Shown one piece after another: positions 53,099 to 62,150 of a DNA stretch of 64,000 nucleotides. The position numbers and the translations under genes were made by a program. The DNA comes from Gracilibacillus lacisalsi DSM 19029. GTDB lineage: Bacteria; Bacillota; Bacilli; Bacillales; Amphibacillaceae. The stretch is taken from assembly GCF_000377765.1 (NCBI RefSeq), contig NZ_KB898682.1, forward strand, positions 1-64,000, written 5' to 3'. Numbering within the stretch: the stretch's first letter is position 1; the number at the start of each line of letters is the position of its first letter. The notes beneath the pieces are model-generated. The model was not told the DNA's origin. It was given only the letters and a program-made list of their open reading frames with translations, and did not search any database.

Positions 53099-53296
53099 CT
53101 ATTTAGAGACTAATTGAACAGGATCTGAGATACACTGAAGCCGGCATAAACATCCACACTTTCGGAACTCCTTCACTAGAGAATATCTCAAAAAAATGAA
53201 CCAGAGCAAGTTTTGTAGAACTTGATAAAGCGTGTATTATGATACAATAGACGTTGATAAATATTACCCGGGAAATAATGACTTTAAGGAGAAGTA

Positions 53297-54136
53297 ATGA
53301 TGACTGCGATAGAATTTCGTGATGTTTATTTTCGATATAATGAAGATGCCCCATGGGTATTAAAAAAGTTCAATTTAAAAATAGAAGAAAATGAGACTGT
53401 TGCTATTATCGGTCATAACGGATCAGGTAAATCGACGATCGCAAAATTAGCAAATGGTTTACTAGTACCACAAGCTGGGGATATCCTGATTAATGGCAGA
53501 AAGCTGACCGCTTCTAACGTATGGGAGATACGACAGAACATTGGAATGGTGTTTCAAAACCCTGAAAATCAATTTGTTGGAACAACGGTAAGAGACGATG
53601 TAGCTTTTGGTTTGGAAAACCGAGGTATACCTCGTAAGGAAATGATCAAGCGAATTCATACTTCTTTAACCCAAGTCGGAATGGAAAACTATCAAGATCA
53701 TGAACCACACAACCTTTCAGGTGGACAGAAGCAGCGGGTAGCGATTGCGAGTGTCATGGCGACATATCCAGAGATCCTTTTATTAGATGAAGCCACCTCT
53801 ATGTTAGACCCAAGAGGTAGAAAGGAAATACTGTCGACCATTCATGATCTGAAGGAAGAATTAGAGATTACGATGGTGATGATCACCCATGATTTACATG
53901 AGATTATCCTAACTGATCGGGTTATTGTCATGAATCAAGGACAGATTTATAAAGATACTACCGTAGATCATTTATTCAATGATTATCAAGGGCTACAGTC
54001 TATCGGCTTGTCATTACCATTAACGGTCGAGTTAGCAATAGAATTAGAGAGGCAATATGATTATCAATTTACAACATATCCATTAGATAATGAGGAGTTT
54101 TTGAAAGCATTATGGACATCCAATTTGAAAGAGTGA
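53297..54136 (+). CDS. ecfA1: Energy-coupling factor transporter ATPase EcfA1
   Basis: One of two ATPases powering ECF vitamin and metal uptake with interchangeable S-components. The 279-aa protein has Walker A GHNGSGKST, Q-loop QNPENQFVG (typical of EcfA), signature LSGGQKQRVAIA and Walker B ILLLDEATSMLD. AAGGAGA precedes ATG 53297. Weak promoter-like elements (TTGATA 53222-53227, TACAAT 53243-53248) lie upstream. It overlaps ecfA2 by 25 bases. Confidence 0.96.
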   Translation: MMTAIEFRDVYFRYNEDAPWVLKKFNLKIEENETVAIIGHNGSGKSTIAKLANGLLVPQAGDILINGRKLTASNVWEIRQNIGMVFQNPENQFVGTTVRDDVAFGLENRGIPRKEMIKRIHTSLTQVGMENYQDHEPHNLSGGQKQRVAIASVMATYPEILLLDEATSMLDPRGRKEILSTIHDLKEELEITMVMITHDLHEIILTDRVIVMNQGQIYKDTTVDHLFNDYQGLQSIGLSLPLTVELAIELERQYDYQFTTYPLDNEEFLKALWTSNLKE

Positions 54137-54981
54137 GTTATACGTATCAAATGAATACACCTTTTTCCTATCAAGCACTAAAAGATATTAACATGGAAAT
54201 AAAAACAGGGGAATTTGTAGCAGTAGTTGGACATACAGGTTCTGGCAAGTCAACACTTCTCCAACATATCAATGGATTACTTCTTCCTACTGAAGGTCAA
54301 GTACAAGTAGGGGATTTCCAACTCTCAAGAGACAATAAAAGGCAAGATTTGAAGAAACTACGGGAAAAAGTAGGGGTAGTTTTTCAATACCCGGAACATC
54401 AATTGTTTGAGGAGACAGTGGAACGTGATATAAGTTTTGGCTTAAAAAACTTTCAAATACCAGCGGAAGAAACACAAGCAAGAATTGCAAGTGCGCTAGA
54501 AAAAGTCCATTTATCAGATGATGTTTTACAGAAATCTCCATTCGAATTAAGTGGTGGACAAATGCGTAGGGTGGCGATTGCTGGGGTGCTTGCGATGGAT
54601 CCAGAAGTATTAATATTGGATGAGCCAACGGCAGGTCTTGATCCTAAGGGACAACACGATGTGATGAATATGTTTTATGATTTGCATAAAACGAAGCATA
54701 TGACTACCATTTTAGTTACACACCAGATGAATCATGCGTTAAAGTATGCAGATTATATCTTTGTACTTGCAGATGGTCGTGTGCATATGGAAGGATCTCC
54801 AGAGCACATCTTTTCGCAAGTGGAATCACTAGAAGAGGCGAACCTTGATATACCTGATATCCTTTCATTAATAAATCAAATCAATCAAAAATTCGGTACT
54901 GATCTTTGCTATAAACGACAAAAACCAGATGAACTAGCTAAAGAAATAATGGAGCAATTAAGGGAGAACAAGCCATTATGA
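54112..54981 (+). CDS. ecfA2: Energy-coupling factor transporter ATPase EcfA2
   Basis: Partner of EcfA1 (289 aa), starting MDIQFERVSYTYQ. Walker A is GHTGSGKST, Q-loop QYPEHQLFE (the EcfA2 form), signature LSGGQMRRVAIAG, Walker B LILDEPTAGLD. The C-terminal part after residue 230 carries the EcfA dimerisation extension. Overlaps ecfT by four bases. Confidence 0.96.
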   Translation: MDIQFERVSYTYQMNTPFSYQALKDINMEIKTGEFVAVVGHTGSGKSTLLQHINGLLLPTEGQVQVGDFQLSRDNKRQDLKKLREKVGVVFQYPEHQLFEETVERDISFGLKNFQIPAEETQARIASALEKVHLSDDVLQKSPFELSGGQMRRVAIAGVLAMDPEVLILDEPTAGLDPKGQHDVMNMFYDLHKTKHMTTILVTHQMNHALKYADYIFVLADGRVHMEGSPEHIFSQVESLEEANLDIPDILSLINQINQKFGTDLCYKRQKPDELAKEIMEQLRENKPL

Positions 54982-55775
54982 AGTCATTTATGATCATAGG
55001 ACAATATGTACCAGGTAATTCCTTGATTCATCGCTTAGATCCTAGGACCAAATTAATCGTTATCTTTACATTTGTCATTATCGTCTTCTTTGCAAACAAT
55101 AGTTGGAGTTACGGTTGGTTAACTTTATTCGCACTTATATTAGTTCTATTAACGAGATTACGTATCGGTTATATCTTAAAAGGTATTACACCTGTATGGT
55201 TTTTAATTTTCTTTACCTTTATCCTTCATCTCATTATTACAAAGGAAGGGTCTGTTTTAATAGAAATAGTCGGCTTTACTATACATGAGGGTGGAGTTCT
55301 GCAAGGGTTAACGATTTCGTTGCGTTTTTTCTTATTGGTGTTAGTCACTTCTTTATTAACGTTAACGACATCACCGATGGAAATTACAGATGCAATCGAG
55401 GAGCTTCTGGGACCATTAAAGAAGATAAAAGTACCGGTACATGAATTAGCACTTATGATGTCCATCTCACTCCGGTTTATTCCGACATTGCTAGATGAAA
55501 CAGAGAAAATCTCTAAGGCGCAAGCGTCTCGAGGTGTGGACTTACGGACAGGATCGATAAAAGACCGTATTTATGCGATAGTTCCATTGTTAGTACCATT
55601 ATTTATTAGTGCCTTTAAACGTGCTGAGGAGTTAGCGATGGCTATGGAAGCAAGAGGTTATCGAGGAAGTGAAGGTCGAACGAAACTAAGGCAATTACAA
55701 TTTAAGTCGTTAGATTTTATAGCGATGATTATCTACGTTTTGATTATCATTATCTTTTTCAGTCTGCGAAATTAA
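54978..55775 (+). CDS. ecfT: Energy-coupling factor transmembrane protein EcfT
   Basis: The transmembrane coupling subunit (265 aa) with five to six membrane segments. Coupling-helix motifs include SLRFIPTLLDETEKISKAQA and AMEARGYRG, the A-R-G signatures that contact EcfA1 and EcfA2. It starts with HRLDPRTKLI, typical of EcfT. No S-component gene is in this window. Confidence 0.95.
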   Translation: MKSFMIIGQYVPGNSLIHRLDPRTKLIVIFTFVIIVFFANNSWSYGWLTLFALILVLLTRLRIGYILKGITPVWFLIFFTFILHLIITKEGSVLIEIVGFTIHEGGVLQGLTISLRFFLLVLVTSLLTLTTSPMEITDAIEELLGPLKKIKVPVHELALMMSISLRFIPTLLDETEKISKAQASRGVDLRTGSIKDRIYAIVPLLVPLFISAFKRAEELAMAMEARGYRGSEGRTKLRQLQFKSLDFIAMIIYVLIIIIFFSLRN

Positions 55776-55788
55776 GGAGAAAAGTAAA

Positions 55789-56541
55789 ATGAGGTTAAAA
55801 GCAATTATTCGATATGATGGTACGTCTTTTTCAGGCTATCAGATTCAACCAAAAGGCCGGACGGTACAAGGGGTAATCGAAAAGGTTCTTACAAAAATGC
55901 ATAAAGGTAATCACGTCCGTGTAACGGCATCAGGCAGAACCGATCAGGGAGTTCATGCTGTGGGGCAGGTGCTTCACTTTGATACGGAATTAGAGATCCC
56001 ATCTGAAAACTGGTTGCGAGCTTTAAATACCATGCTTCCAGATGATGTCGAGGTGGTATCCATTACAGAAGTTCCGGATGATTTTCATGCTCGGTATGAT
56101 GTTAGTGAGAAGGAATATCGTTATTATATCTTGAATGCCGAGGAGAAAAATTTGTTTCGCCGCCATTATACCCATTTTGTAGAAGGCGAACTTGATCTTG
56201 ATGCAATGTATGAAGCAAGTCAACATTTTCTAGGCAGTCATGACTTTTCTTCTTTCTGTGCAGCAAACAGTAATATAAAGGGAGATAAGGTCCGGACGAT
56301 TACAGACATTACGGTCAATCAAGAAGAAAATGACATCATCGTTCGAGTGAGAGGGACTGGCTTTTTATATAATATGGTCCGGATTATTGTTGGCACCTTA
56401 ATTGATATCGGACTAGGTAAACGAGAGCCAGAGGAAATCTCAGAAATCATCGCTGCCCAAGATCGTTCTAAGGCTGGCAAAACCGCTCCTCCACAAGGGT
56501 TGTATTTATGGGAAGTAAGTTATGATAAAAAAAGCGGATAA
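55789..56541 (+). CDS. truA: tRNA pseudouridine(38-40) synthase TruA
   Basis: TruA makes pseudouridine at positions 38-40 of the anticodon arm. The 250-aa protein has the catalytic aspartate in ASGRTDQGVHAVGQV (near residue 52), YDGTSFSGYQIQPKGRTVQG at the N-terminus, and YNMVRIIVGTLIDIG near the C-terminus. It follows ecfT by 13 bases, the usual bacillar order. Confidence 0.96.
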   Translation: MRLKAIIRYDGTSFSGYQIQPKGRTVQGVIEKVLTKMHKGNHVRVTASGRTDQGVHAVGQVLHFDTELEIPSENWLRALNTMLPDDVEVVSITEVPDDFHARYDVSEKEYRYYILNAEEKNLFRRHYTHFVEGELDLDAMYEASQHFLGSHDFSSFCAANSNIKGDKVRTITDITVNQEENDIIVRVRGTGFLYNMVRIIVGTLIDIGLGKREPEEISEIIAAQDRSKAGKTAPPQGLYLWEVSYDKKSG

Positions 56542-56568
56542 AAACAACGAATCCTTGCGTTCTATCTA

Positions 56569-56597
56569 TTGACATTTGGGGTTGTATATTATATTAT
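56569..56597 (+). promoter_or_regulatory. Sigma-A-type promoter of rplM-rpsI
   Basis: TTGACA (56569-56574), 17-base spacer, TATTAT (56592-56597). Confidence 0.75.
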
Positions 56598-56615
56598 GGT
56601 CTATGGCATTTTATT

Positions 56616-56657
56616 TTCTAAACCACGAATAGCCCCGGAAAGTTACTCGTGTTAGAA
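56616..56657 (+). ncRNA. Leader hairpin of rplM, probably the L13 leader
   Basis: TTCTAA (56616-56621) and CACGA (56624-56628) pair with TCGTG (56647-56651) and TTAGAA (56652-56657), closing over ATAGCCCCGGAAAGTTAC. Its place near the rplM promoter fits the L13 leader of bacilli, in which L13 represses its own operon. I recall the family but could not check the consensus. Confidence 0.6.
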
Positions 56658-56670
56658 TATAAATTCGGAA

Positions 56671-56819
56671 CTAGAAAAGCGTAAGCGCCCGTTCAGAAAC
56701 GTATGACTTGTACTGAAGCGTAGGAGATAAAGGAATCACAGCGACGAAGGAGCTGATGATGACTTATCATACAGAGCGCAAGTGTTAGGCACTAGTTTTT
56801 GGGCGCTCGGAGCTAGACA
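56671..56819 (-). repeat. Dispersed repeat family 2, copy 2, inside the rplM leader
   Basis: The reverse complement matches 320-470 in order: GTCTAGCTCCGAGCGCCC, AAAAACTAG, GATAAGTCATCATC, GTGATTCCTTTATCTC, ACGTTTCT and GGGCGCT..GCTTTTC. Its two ends (GCGCCC and GGGCGC) are complementary. It lies between the leader hairpin and the rplM ribosome binding site, so it is transcribed as part of the mRNA leader. Confidence 0.75.
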
Positions 56820-56864
56820 AATTAAAAAAGACTTTAGAAACATTGATTTAGGAGGTAACCGATC

Positions 56865-57302
56865 ATGCGCACAACTTTCATGGCAAATGAAAATAATATC
56901 GAACGCAAATGGTTTGTTGTCGACGCAGAAGGTCAAACGTTAGGTCGTTTAGCAAGTGAAATTGCTACAATCCTTCGCGGTAAGCACAAACCAACATATA
57001 CACCGCATGTTGACACTGGTGATCATGTGATCATTATCAACGCGGAAAAAATCGAACTTACAGGTAAAAAACTTAGCGATAAGTTATATCACCGTCACTC
57101 TAATCACCCAGGTGGTTTAAAAACACGTACTGCTAACGAAATGCGTGAAAAATACCCTGAACAAATGTTAGAACTAACCATTAAAGGGATGCTACCAAAA
57201 GGTAAATTAGGCCGTCAAATGGGTAAAAAATTACATGTTTATCGTGGAGCAGAACATAAGCATGAAGCTCAACAACCAGAAGTTTACAAACTTCGCGGAT
57301 AA
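56865..57302 (+). CDS. rplM: 50S ribosomal protein L13
   Basis: L13 (145 aa) is an early 50S assembly protein. Recognised by [40 protein letters not shown] and the C-terminal [26 protein letters not shown] at 56850-56855 sets the start. Cotranscribed with rpsI. Confidence 0.97.
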   Translation: MRTTFMANENNIERKWFVVDAEGQTLGRLASEIATILRGKHKPTYTPHVDTGDHVIIINAEKIELTGKKLSDKLYHRHSNHPGGLKTRTANEMREKYPEQMLELTIKGMLPKGKLGRQMGKKLHVYRGAEHKHEAQQPEVYKLRG

Positions 57303-57322
57303 TTAAAAGGAGGTAACGAATA

Positions 57323-57715
57323 GTGGCACAAGTACAATATTACGGTACCGGACGCCGTAAAACTTCAACTGCACGTGTACGTTTAGTTCCAGGTACTGGA
57401 CGTATCGTTGTAAATAATCGTGATGCGGAAGATTACTTCCCATATGAAACACTACGTACAATCATTAAGCAACCATTAGCATCTACTGAAACTGAAGGTA
57501 GCTATGATGTATTAGTAAACGTTGATGGTGGAGGATACACTGGTCAAGCTGGTGCAATCCGTCATGGCGTTGCTCGTGCATTATTAGAAGCTGACCCAGA
57601 ATACCGCACAACACTTAAACGTGCTGGATTCTTAACTCGTGACGCGCGTGCTAAAGAACGTAAAAAATACGGACTTAAAAAAGCTCGTCGTGCACCACAG
57701 TTCTCAAAACGTTAA
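57323..57715 (+). CDS. rpsI: 30S ribosomal protein S9
   Basis: S9 (130 aa, GTG start) extends a C-terminal tail ending FSKR, which reaches the P-site tRNA. Recognised by [20 protein letters not shown] and [27 protein letters not shown] site, 20 bases after rplM. Confidence 0.98.
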   Translation: MAQVQYYGTGRRKTSTARVRLVPGTGRIVVNNRDAEDYFPYETLRTIIKQPLASTETEGSYDVLVNVDGGGYTGQAGAIRHGVARALLEADPEYRTTLKRAGFLTRDARAKERKKYGLKKARRAPQFSKR

Positions 57716-57736
57716 GAAACCTTATATACAAGGGTT

Positions 57737-57774
57737 TACCCTCTTTGCTCTAATGGAGCAGAGAGGGTTTTTTA
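57737..57774 (+). terminator. Intrinsic terminator after rpsI
   Basis: CCCTCTTTGCTC, loop TAATG, GAGCAGAGAGGG with one G-T pair, then a T-run. Confidence 0.92.
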
Positions 57775-57812
57775 TGTATTTCTGAAACAACTCGCCTGTT
57801 TTCTCCTTCGCT

Positions 57813-57935
57813 TCATCGGTCACATGGCTGTTCCATCGCTTTCTTCCATTTTTTATGGTAGTAGTTGTATAACTCATTTTGGCGTTTTAAAGAGCTATCC
57901 GAAAGATTTGTAAAAGAAAAGTTCCCCCAACCCGT
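57813..57935 (-). pseudogene. Possible short gene remnant
   Basis: The minus strand from 57935 to the stop at 57813-57815 reads 40 codons, including LKRQNELYNYYHKKWKKAME and PCDR then stop. It has the compact charged/aromatic look of a real protein C-terminus, but there is no start codon with a ribosome binding site, and a stop lies just upstream (57936-57938). I do not recognise the family. It could equally be chance. Confidence 0.2.
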
Positions 57936-58086
57936 TTATTTTCGTAATAAGTCTCTTCTCTTCTACATAAAATTACATAATTTTAACATTTTCCCTACAT
58001 TCATTTAACATACAGACCTTAGAGTGGAAGTAGTGTGGTTAAGTGATTTAAAAATCTGCAGCAGAAAAGGAGAAATGAAAATAGGT

Positions 58087-61065
58087 ATGAAATTCATGAA
58101 AAAAATATCGATACTACTACTACTTGCAGTGCTAACTATTTCATCTTTTGAGCCTCCTGTTCAGGCGGCTAGTCAATATGCTGAAAAGGAGCATTCAAAA
58201 CCTGCAAAGCCACAAGGGAATACTGAAGAAATAAATACAGGTGCACCTGAAGTCGAGCAACCTTTACCAGCAGTAGATAATGGCGGAAATGCTAACGATC
58301 CTATCTTAAAGAATATAGCTGGAACTAATCCTTTTATCAATATTTTAGACGGTTTTGATCAAGTATGGTCTATGAATCAACCAGATTGGAGAGACGGAAC
58401 AGCGTTAACTAGTCCAGGTGCAAATGGTGAAGTTGCAAAATATGGTGACGGCCCTACCGTTTATTTTGATGGATATAAAAATGATAAGACAAAGGTAGTA
58501 GCAGATAAGAAGACATATGCTAACGAAGAAATTAGAGATCCAGAGACTTGGGAAGCTAATATAAAATATGTAGAAGAGGTTACTAAAAATAGAACGAATG
58601 AAGAGGCGTTAGCGGCCTATTATGATGATCAAAGAGATAAGGTATATAGTATGATGGATGCTTATGGGCCTTTAGCTAATGCCTACGTAGAGATCGTTAA
58701 CCCGATCACAAGTGTTGTCAGATCAGCAGAGGACATGGATAAAGTATTGGAAGAAGCGACTGTTGAAGATCAAGCCCAAGGGATGGGGCAATGGGAGGAA
58801 TCAGCACTAGAAGATGCGATGGATTTAGTTCATTTAATTAGATTTAGGAATCCTTCTTCGTCGAGTCCTTCTAAATACTTTTTTTCTTCTCCAAGACCAT
58901 ATAGACTGAATTCAAAAGGAGAAGTGAAAGAAGTCGTTGATGAGAACGGTTTACCTGTTTGGGACACAATCGGCAGTGGTGAAAGTACAGTAGAAGAATT
59001 ACCTTCAGGCGGTAAGAAAGAAACGGGAGAACGACATTACCAGCAATATGAAACGAATGTGGAAGTAATTCCTGCATTAGAATATGTAAAAAGAAAAGCG
59101 GAAGACGGGAGAGGTAAAGACGGAGCTTTTCCAAGTGGACATACGAGTGCAGCATATTTATCAACATTCGGGTTTGCCTATGCAACACCAGAAAGATATG
59201 CTGAATTTTTAACAAGAGCAGCTCAAATGGGAGAAAATAGAATAGTGACTGGTATGCACTCTCCGCTTGATGTTATAGGAGCAAGAATACAAGCTACAGC
59301 AATGACTGCCTATGCATACAATCTTTCAGAAAACCAAGAGGTATTGGATAAGGCTTATCAAAATGCTGGAGAAGTATTCGGTGAATTAGCTGCATCAAAA
59401 GAAATGAGCTTGTACGAATTTGCACATACGGTAACAGAGGATTATACGTTTGAAAGTGCGTACGATGAAGAAAAGTGGGAAGATCATGAAGCAAATAAGG
59501 CATTCTATCGGGAAAAACTTACATACGGATTACCTCAAACAGGCACAAAAGGTTTAGCCCCTGTAGTACCTAAAGGGGCTGAAGTTTTATTGGAAACTCG
59601 TCAGCCTTATTTGACCGATAAACAACGTCGGGAAGTATTGTATACTACAGAAATTGAATCAGGCTACCCTGTAATAGACGAATCAAATGGTTGGGGAAGA
59701 CTTGATTTGGTAACAGCATCTGATGGATATGGTGCCTTTTTAAGCAATGTAACAGTGAATATGGATGCATCAAAAGGAAGATTTAATGCCCATGATTGGT
59801 GGAGAAATGATATATCTGGCAGTGGTATGCTTACCAAGCAAGGGACAGGAACACTTACATTAACAGGAAATAATAGTTATTCAGGAGGCACATTGCTACA
59901 AGGAGGAACGTTAGAAGCTACTTCTGAGACTGCTTTTGGTCAAGGCGATCTTTATGTGGAAGATGGTACAGTGTTAGTTAATGTAGATGAAGCTTTGAAT
60001 GTAAGTGGTAACTTAACAATGGAAGCTGGAAACCTTGATATTGCAATGGATAATGATGAAACTCAACTAAATGTAGATGGACTGTTATACCTTGATGGTG
60101 GGGATTTGAATCTGGATTTTTCTCATTATGAAATAGACAAGCAAGCAAATATTACTTTAATGACTGCCGATAAGGTGGAAGGTAAATTCGATAATATAAC
60201 TGCAGATGATTACGAGGTAACTGTCACTTATAACCATAATAGTGTCGTTGCAGATATCAAAGCAATCGATAGTTCTAATCCAGGTACACCAGATCCTGAA
60301 GATCCTGTGGATCCTAAAGATCCAGAAGGTCCAAAAGACCCTGAAGAGCCAGAAGATCCAAAAGATTCTGAGGACTTAAAGGATTCAGAGAAACAAGCCA
60401 GTCTTACTTTAACACCTGATGTTGCCGATGGCGAGGCGTCGATCGAAACAGATTCGCTCTATCAGCTAGCTAAACAAGGTGAATTACGGATAGATTTACG
60501 AGATCATAATGATTCTGTTAACCTAGCATTCACTTCTGATCAAATAAAATGGTTGAAGGAGCATCGTATAACGATCATCATTCAGTTGAAAAATGTTAGC
60601 TTGCAACTAGCTGCCTCCAATTTCACTAATGGATCCGAGGCTGTAACAATCCAGTTAGAGCGTTTAGCTGACATGGATCAAGCATTGAGTGTGGTCTATG
60701 ATTTTGAAATCAAACAAGGCGAAAAACGATTGGATACCTTCGATGAAAAAGTGACACTGACTTTTTCTGTTGATAGTGACAAAGTAAATGATAAAGATCA
60801 GGTGCAACTATTCTATTGGAATCCAGAACTTGAGGAATGGGAAGCAATCGGCGGAGAATGGCAAGATGGAAACGTGTCAGCACAAACCGATCACTTCAGT
60901 ACCTATACTGTTTTTGAACAGGAAGCAATGGAACAACAGTCTGTTATGGACGACGGACAAAAACTACCGGAAACCGCCACTACGATCTATCAGTACTTAT
61001 TAGCAGGGTTTTTACTCTTCTTAAGTGGCGTGTTCTTCCTCTTCATGAGAAGAAGAAAAGCTTAA
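58087..61065 (+). CDS. Cell-wall-anchored PAP2 phosphatase with autotransporter-type repeat
   Basis: From ATG 58087 the protein is 992 aa. It has a signal peptide (MKFMKKISILLLLAVLTISS, cleavage after VQAA) and a class A acid phosphatase/PAP2 domain with all three motifs: KYFFSSPRP (K-x6-RP, residue 263), PSGH (349-352) and R385-x5-H391-x3-D395, where the usual S before R is N. A passenger-type beta-strand repeat (LTKQGTGTLTLTGNNSYSGG) begins near 578. A Pro/Asp/Glu linker lies near 737-770, then an Ig-like domain. A sortase signal LPETA (960-964), hydrophobic helix and RRRK close the protein. Likely a surface phosphohydrolase. The ribosome binding site AGGAG is only 2 bases from ATG 58075 and 14 from 58087, so the start is uncertain. 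Confidence 0.85.
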   Translation: MKFMKKISILLLLAVLTISSFEPPVQAASQYAEKEHSKPAKPQGNTEEINTGAPEVEQPLPAVDNGGNANDPILKNIAGTNPFINILDGFDQVWSMNQPDWRDGTALTSPGANGEVAKYGDGPTVYFDGYKNDKTKVVADKKTYANEEIRDPETWEANIKYVEEVTKNRTNEEALAAYYDDQRDKVYSMMDAYGPLANAYVEIVNPITSVVRSAEDMDKVLEEATVEDQAQGMGQWEESALEDAMDLVHLIRFRNPSSSSPSKYFFSSPRPYRLNSKGEVKEVVDENGLPVWDTIGSGESTVEELPSGGKKETGERHYQQYETNVEVIPALEYVKRKAEDGRGKDGAFPSGHTSAAYLSTFGFAYATPERYAEFLTRAAQMGENRIVTGMHSPLDVIGARIQATAMTAYAYNLSENQEVLDKAYQNAGEVFGELAASKEMSLYEFAHTVTEDYTFESAYDEEKWEDHEANKAFYREKLTYGLPQTGTKGLAPVVPKGAEVLLETRQPYLTDKQRREVLYTTEIESGYPVIDESNGWGRLDLVTASDGYGAFLSNVTVNMDASKGRFNAHDWWRNDISGSGMLTKQGTGTLTLTGNNSYSGGTLLQGGTLEATSETAFGQGDLYVEDGTVLVNVDEALNVSGNLTMEAGNLDIAMDNDETQLNVDGLLYLDGGDLNLDFSHYEIDKQANITLMTADKVEGKFDNITADDYEVTVTYNHNSVVADIKAIDSSNPGTPDPEDPVDPKDPEGPKDPEEPEDPKDSEDLKDSEKQASLTLTPDVADGEASIETDSLYQLAKQGELRIDLRDHNDSVNLAFTSDQIKWLKEHRITIIIQLKNVSLQLAASNFTNGSEAVTIQLERLADMDQALSVVYDFEIKQGEKRLDTFDEKVTLTFSVDSDKVNDKDQVQLFYWNPELEEWEAIGGEWQDGNVSAQTDHFSTYTVFEQEAMEQQSVMDDGQKLPETATTIYQYLLAGFLLFLSGVFFLFMRRRKA

Positions 61066-61200
61066 TCATTTATGTGGAGAAATATATGAAAAAACCAGAA
61101 TGTATGAGTGATGGTCAGAAATAAAATAATACTTAGTATGGTATTCAATTAGCTCTATCATTTTGGTTTAAGTAATATCATTTTAAACTATGTTTTACGA

Positions 61201-61232
61201 AGTCCCCAGCCGCCTATCGTTGGGGACTTTTC
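61201..61232 (+). terminator. Intrinsic terminator after the PAP2 surface protein
   Basis: AGTCCCCA, loop, TTGGGGACT then TTTTC: 8-bp GC-rich stem. Confidence 0.85.
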
Positions 61233-61459
61233 ATATATAGATTTGTTTAAATTTTGCAAGAAATATATAGGTAATACAGAAAAATCCTAAAGAGAATGCA
61301 GCCCTTTTCTCATAGCATGTCTATTGCAATGAGTAGATGCTCTAAATGAAATGGATGGTAAAAATGAGAAAATCATAACTCATTAAACAGTCTTTTAAAA
61401 GGGGAAATGTGTATACGAGTCATCAAAGGATAACATATGATGTACAAGGGGGGCTGCTC
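61233..61459. other. Spacer before the coiled-coil membrane protein gene
   Basis: No gene is visible. GTTTAA (61245-61250) and AGGTAA (61269-61274) resemble sigma-B elements, but the 18-base gap is too long. Confidence 0.35.
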
Positions 61460-61759
61460 ATGAGCGTAGAATTTATGGGGACTATTATTGCAGCACTATC
61501 TCTGATTATTGCTTACATGGGTTATCGAATCAATAAACAAAGACAACAATTGCAATCAGATCAAAGTTTGAGATCAGAAACTGAGAAAGAAACGGAAGTT
61601 AGAACATCGCTTCTTTATATTAGCAGAGGAATTGATGACATAAAAGTTGATCTGAAGGCCAATGAAAAAGATGTTGCAGAAATATCCGAAAGAGTAACCC
61701 GGGTAGAAGAATCTACTAAACAAGCACATAAAAGAATTGACAATATCAGTCCTGAATAG
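61460..61759 (+). CDS. Small membrane-anchored coiled-coil protein, unknown function
   Basis: A 99-aa protein with one N-terminal transmembrane helix (FMGTIIAALSLIIAYMGYRI), a basic stop-transfer segment (NKQRQQ) and a C-terminal heptad-rich region (DVAEISERVTRVEESTKQAH) likely to form a coiled coil. It resembles small phage-holin-neighbour or membrane-tether proteins in layout only; I do not recognise the family. ATG 61460 is set by AAGGGGGG (61446-61453); an upstream GTG at 61409 lacks a site. The terminator begins inside the last codons. Confidence 0.65.
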   Translation: MSVEFMGTIIAALSLIIAYMGYRINKQRQQLQSDQSLRSETEKETEVRTSLLYISRGIDDIKVDLKANEKDVAEISERVTRVEESTKQAHKRIDNISPE

Positions 61760-61771
61760 GGCTGATTTTTT
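61745..61771 (+). terminator. Intrinsic terminator overlapping the end of the coiled-coil gene
   Basis: ATCAGTCCT, loop GAAT, AGGGCTGAT (one G-T pair), then T-run. The stop codon lies in the loop region. Confidence 0.85.
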
Positions 61772-62071
61772 ATATAAAGGAAGTGAAGAGCATAGATATA
61801 GGTACAGTGGTAAGATCAGATAGTGATAAAAACTCAAATTCTTCTAGTAAAGTATCAACCTTGAAGTTGATACTGGGGAAGAATTAACGACAAAAGCATA
61901 ACAGGAATACTTCGATAAAATAGGTAGACAGTGTTATAAGCAACCAATTACGTAATGCAGTAACGAGTAAAATCGTATCAGGCATCACCATGGAAAAGCG
62001 CTCTCCTATTTTATCCGATTTTAAAATCTCTAACTTAGTGGTTCAGTACTTTTTTGTATAATATCTGTAAT
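61772..62071. other. Spacer upstream of the DJ-1/PfpI gene
   Basis: No supported gene. A 34-codon frame from GTG 61783 has an ill-placed ribosome binding site. TATAAT at 62057-62062 has no good -35. Confidence 0.4.
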
Positions 62072-62097
62072 GTTTACCAGAAACTCACACGTGGAAT
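62072..62097 (+). promoter_or_regulatory. Sigma-B-like promoter upstream of yfkM
   Basis: GTTTAC (62072-62077), 14-base spacer, TGGAAT (62092-62097), compared with the general-stress consensus GTTTAA N13-15 GGGWAW. The Bacillus subtilis orthologue is a sigma-B-dependent general stress protein. Confidence 0.55.
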
Positions 62098-62150
62098 TAT
62101 TGAAAACAAAGAGAATATTAATTCTATTATTTAAGGAGGAGTATTAAATA

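Noticed and set aside
61245-61274. Sigma-B-like promoter upstream of the coiled-coil gene
   Set aside because: The spacing between GTTTAA and AGGTAA is 18 bases, outside the range for sigma-B.
61783-61887. 34-codon frame from GTG 61783
   Set aside because: The ribosome binding site is only two bases away and the product is a Ser/Asn-rich peptide with no recognisable features.
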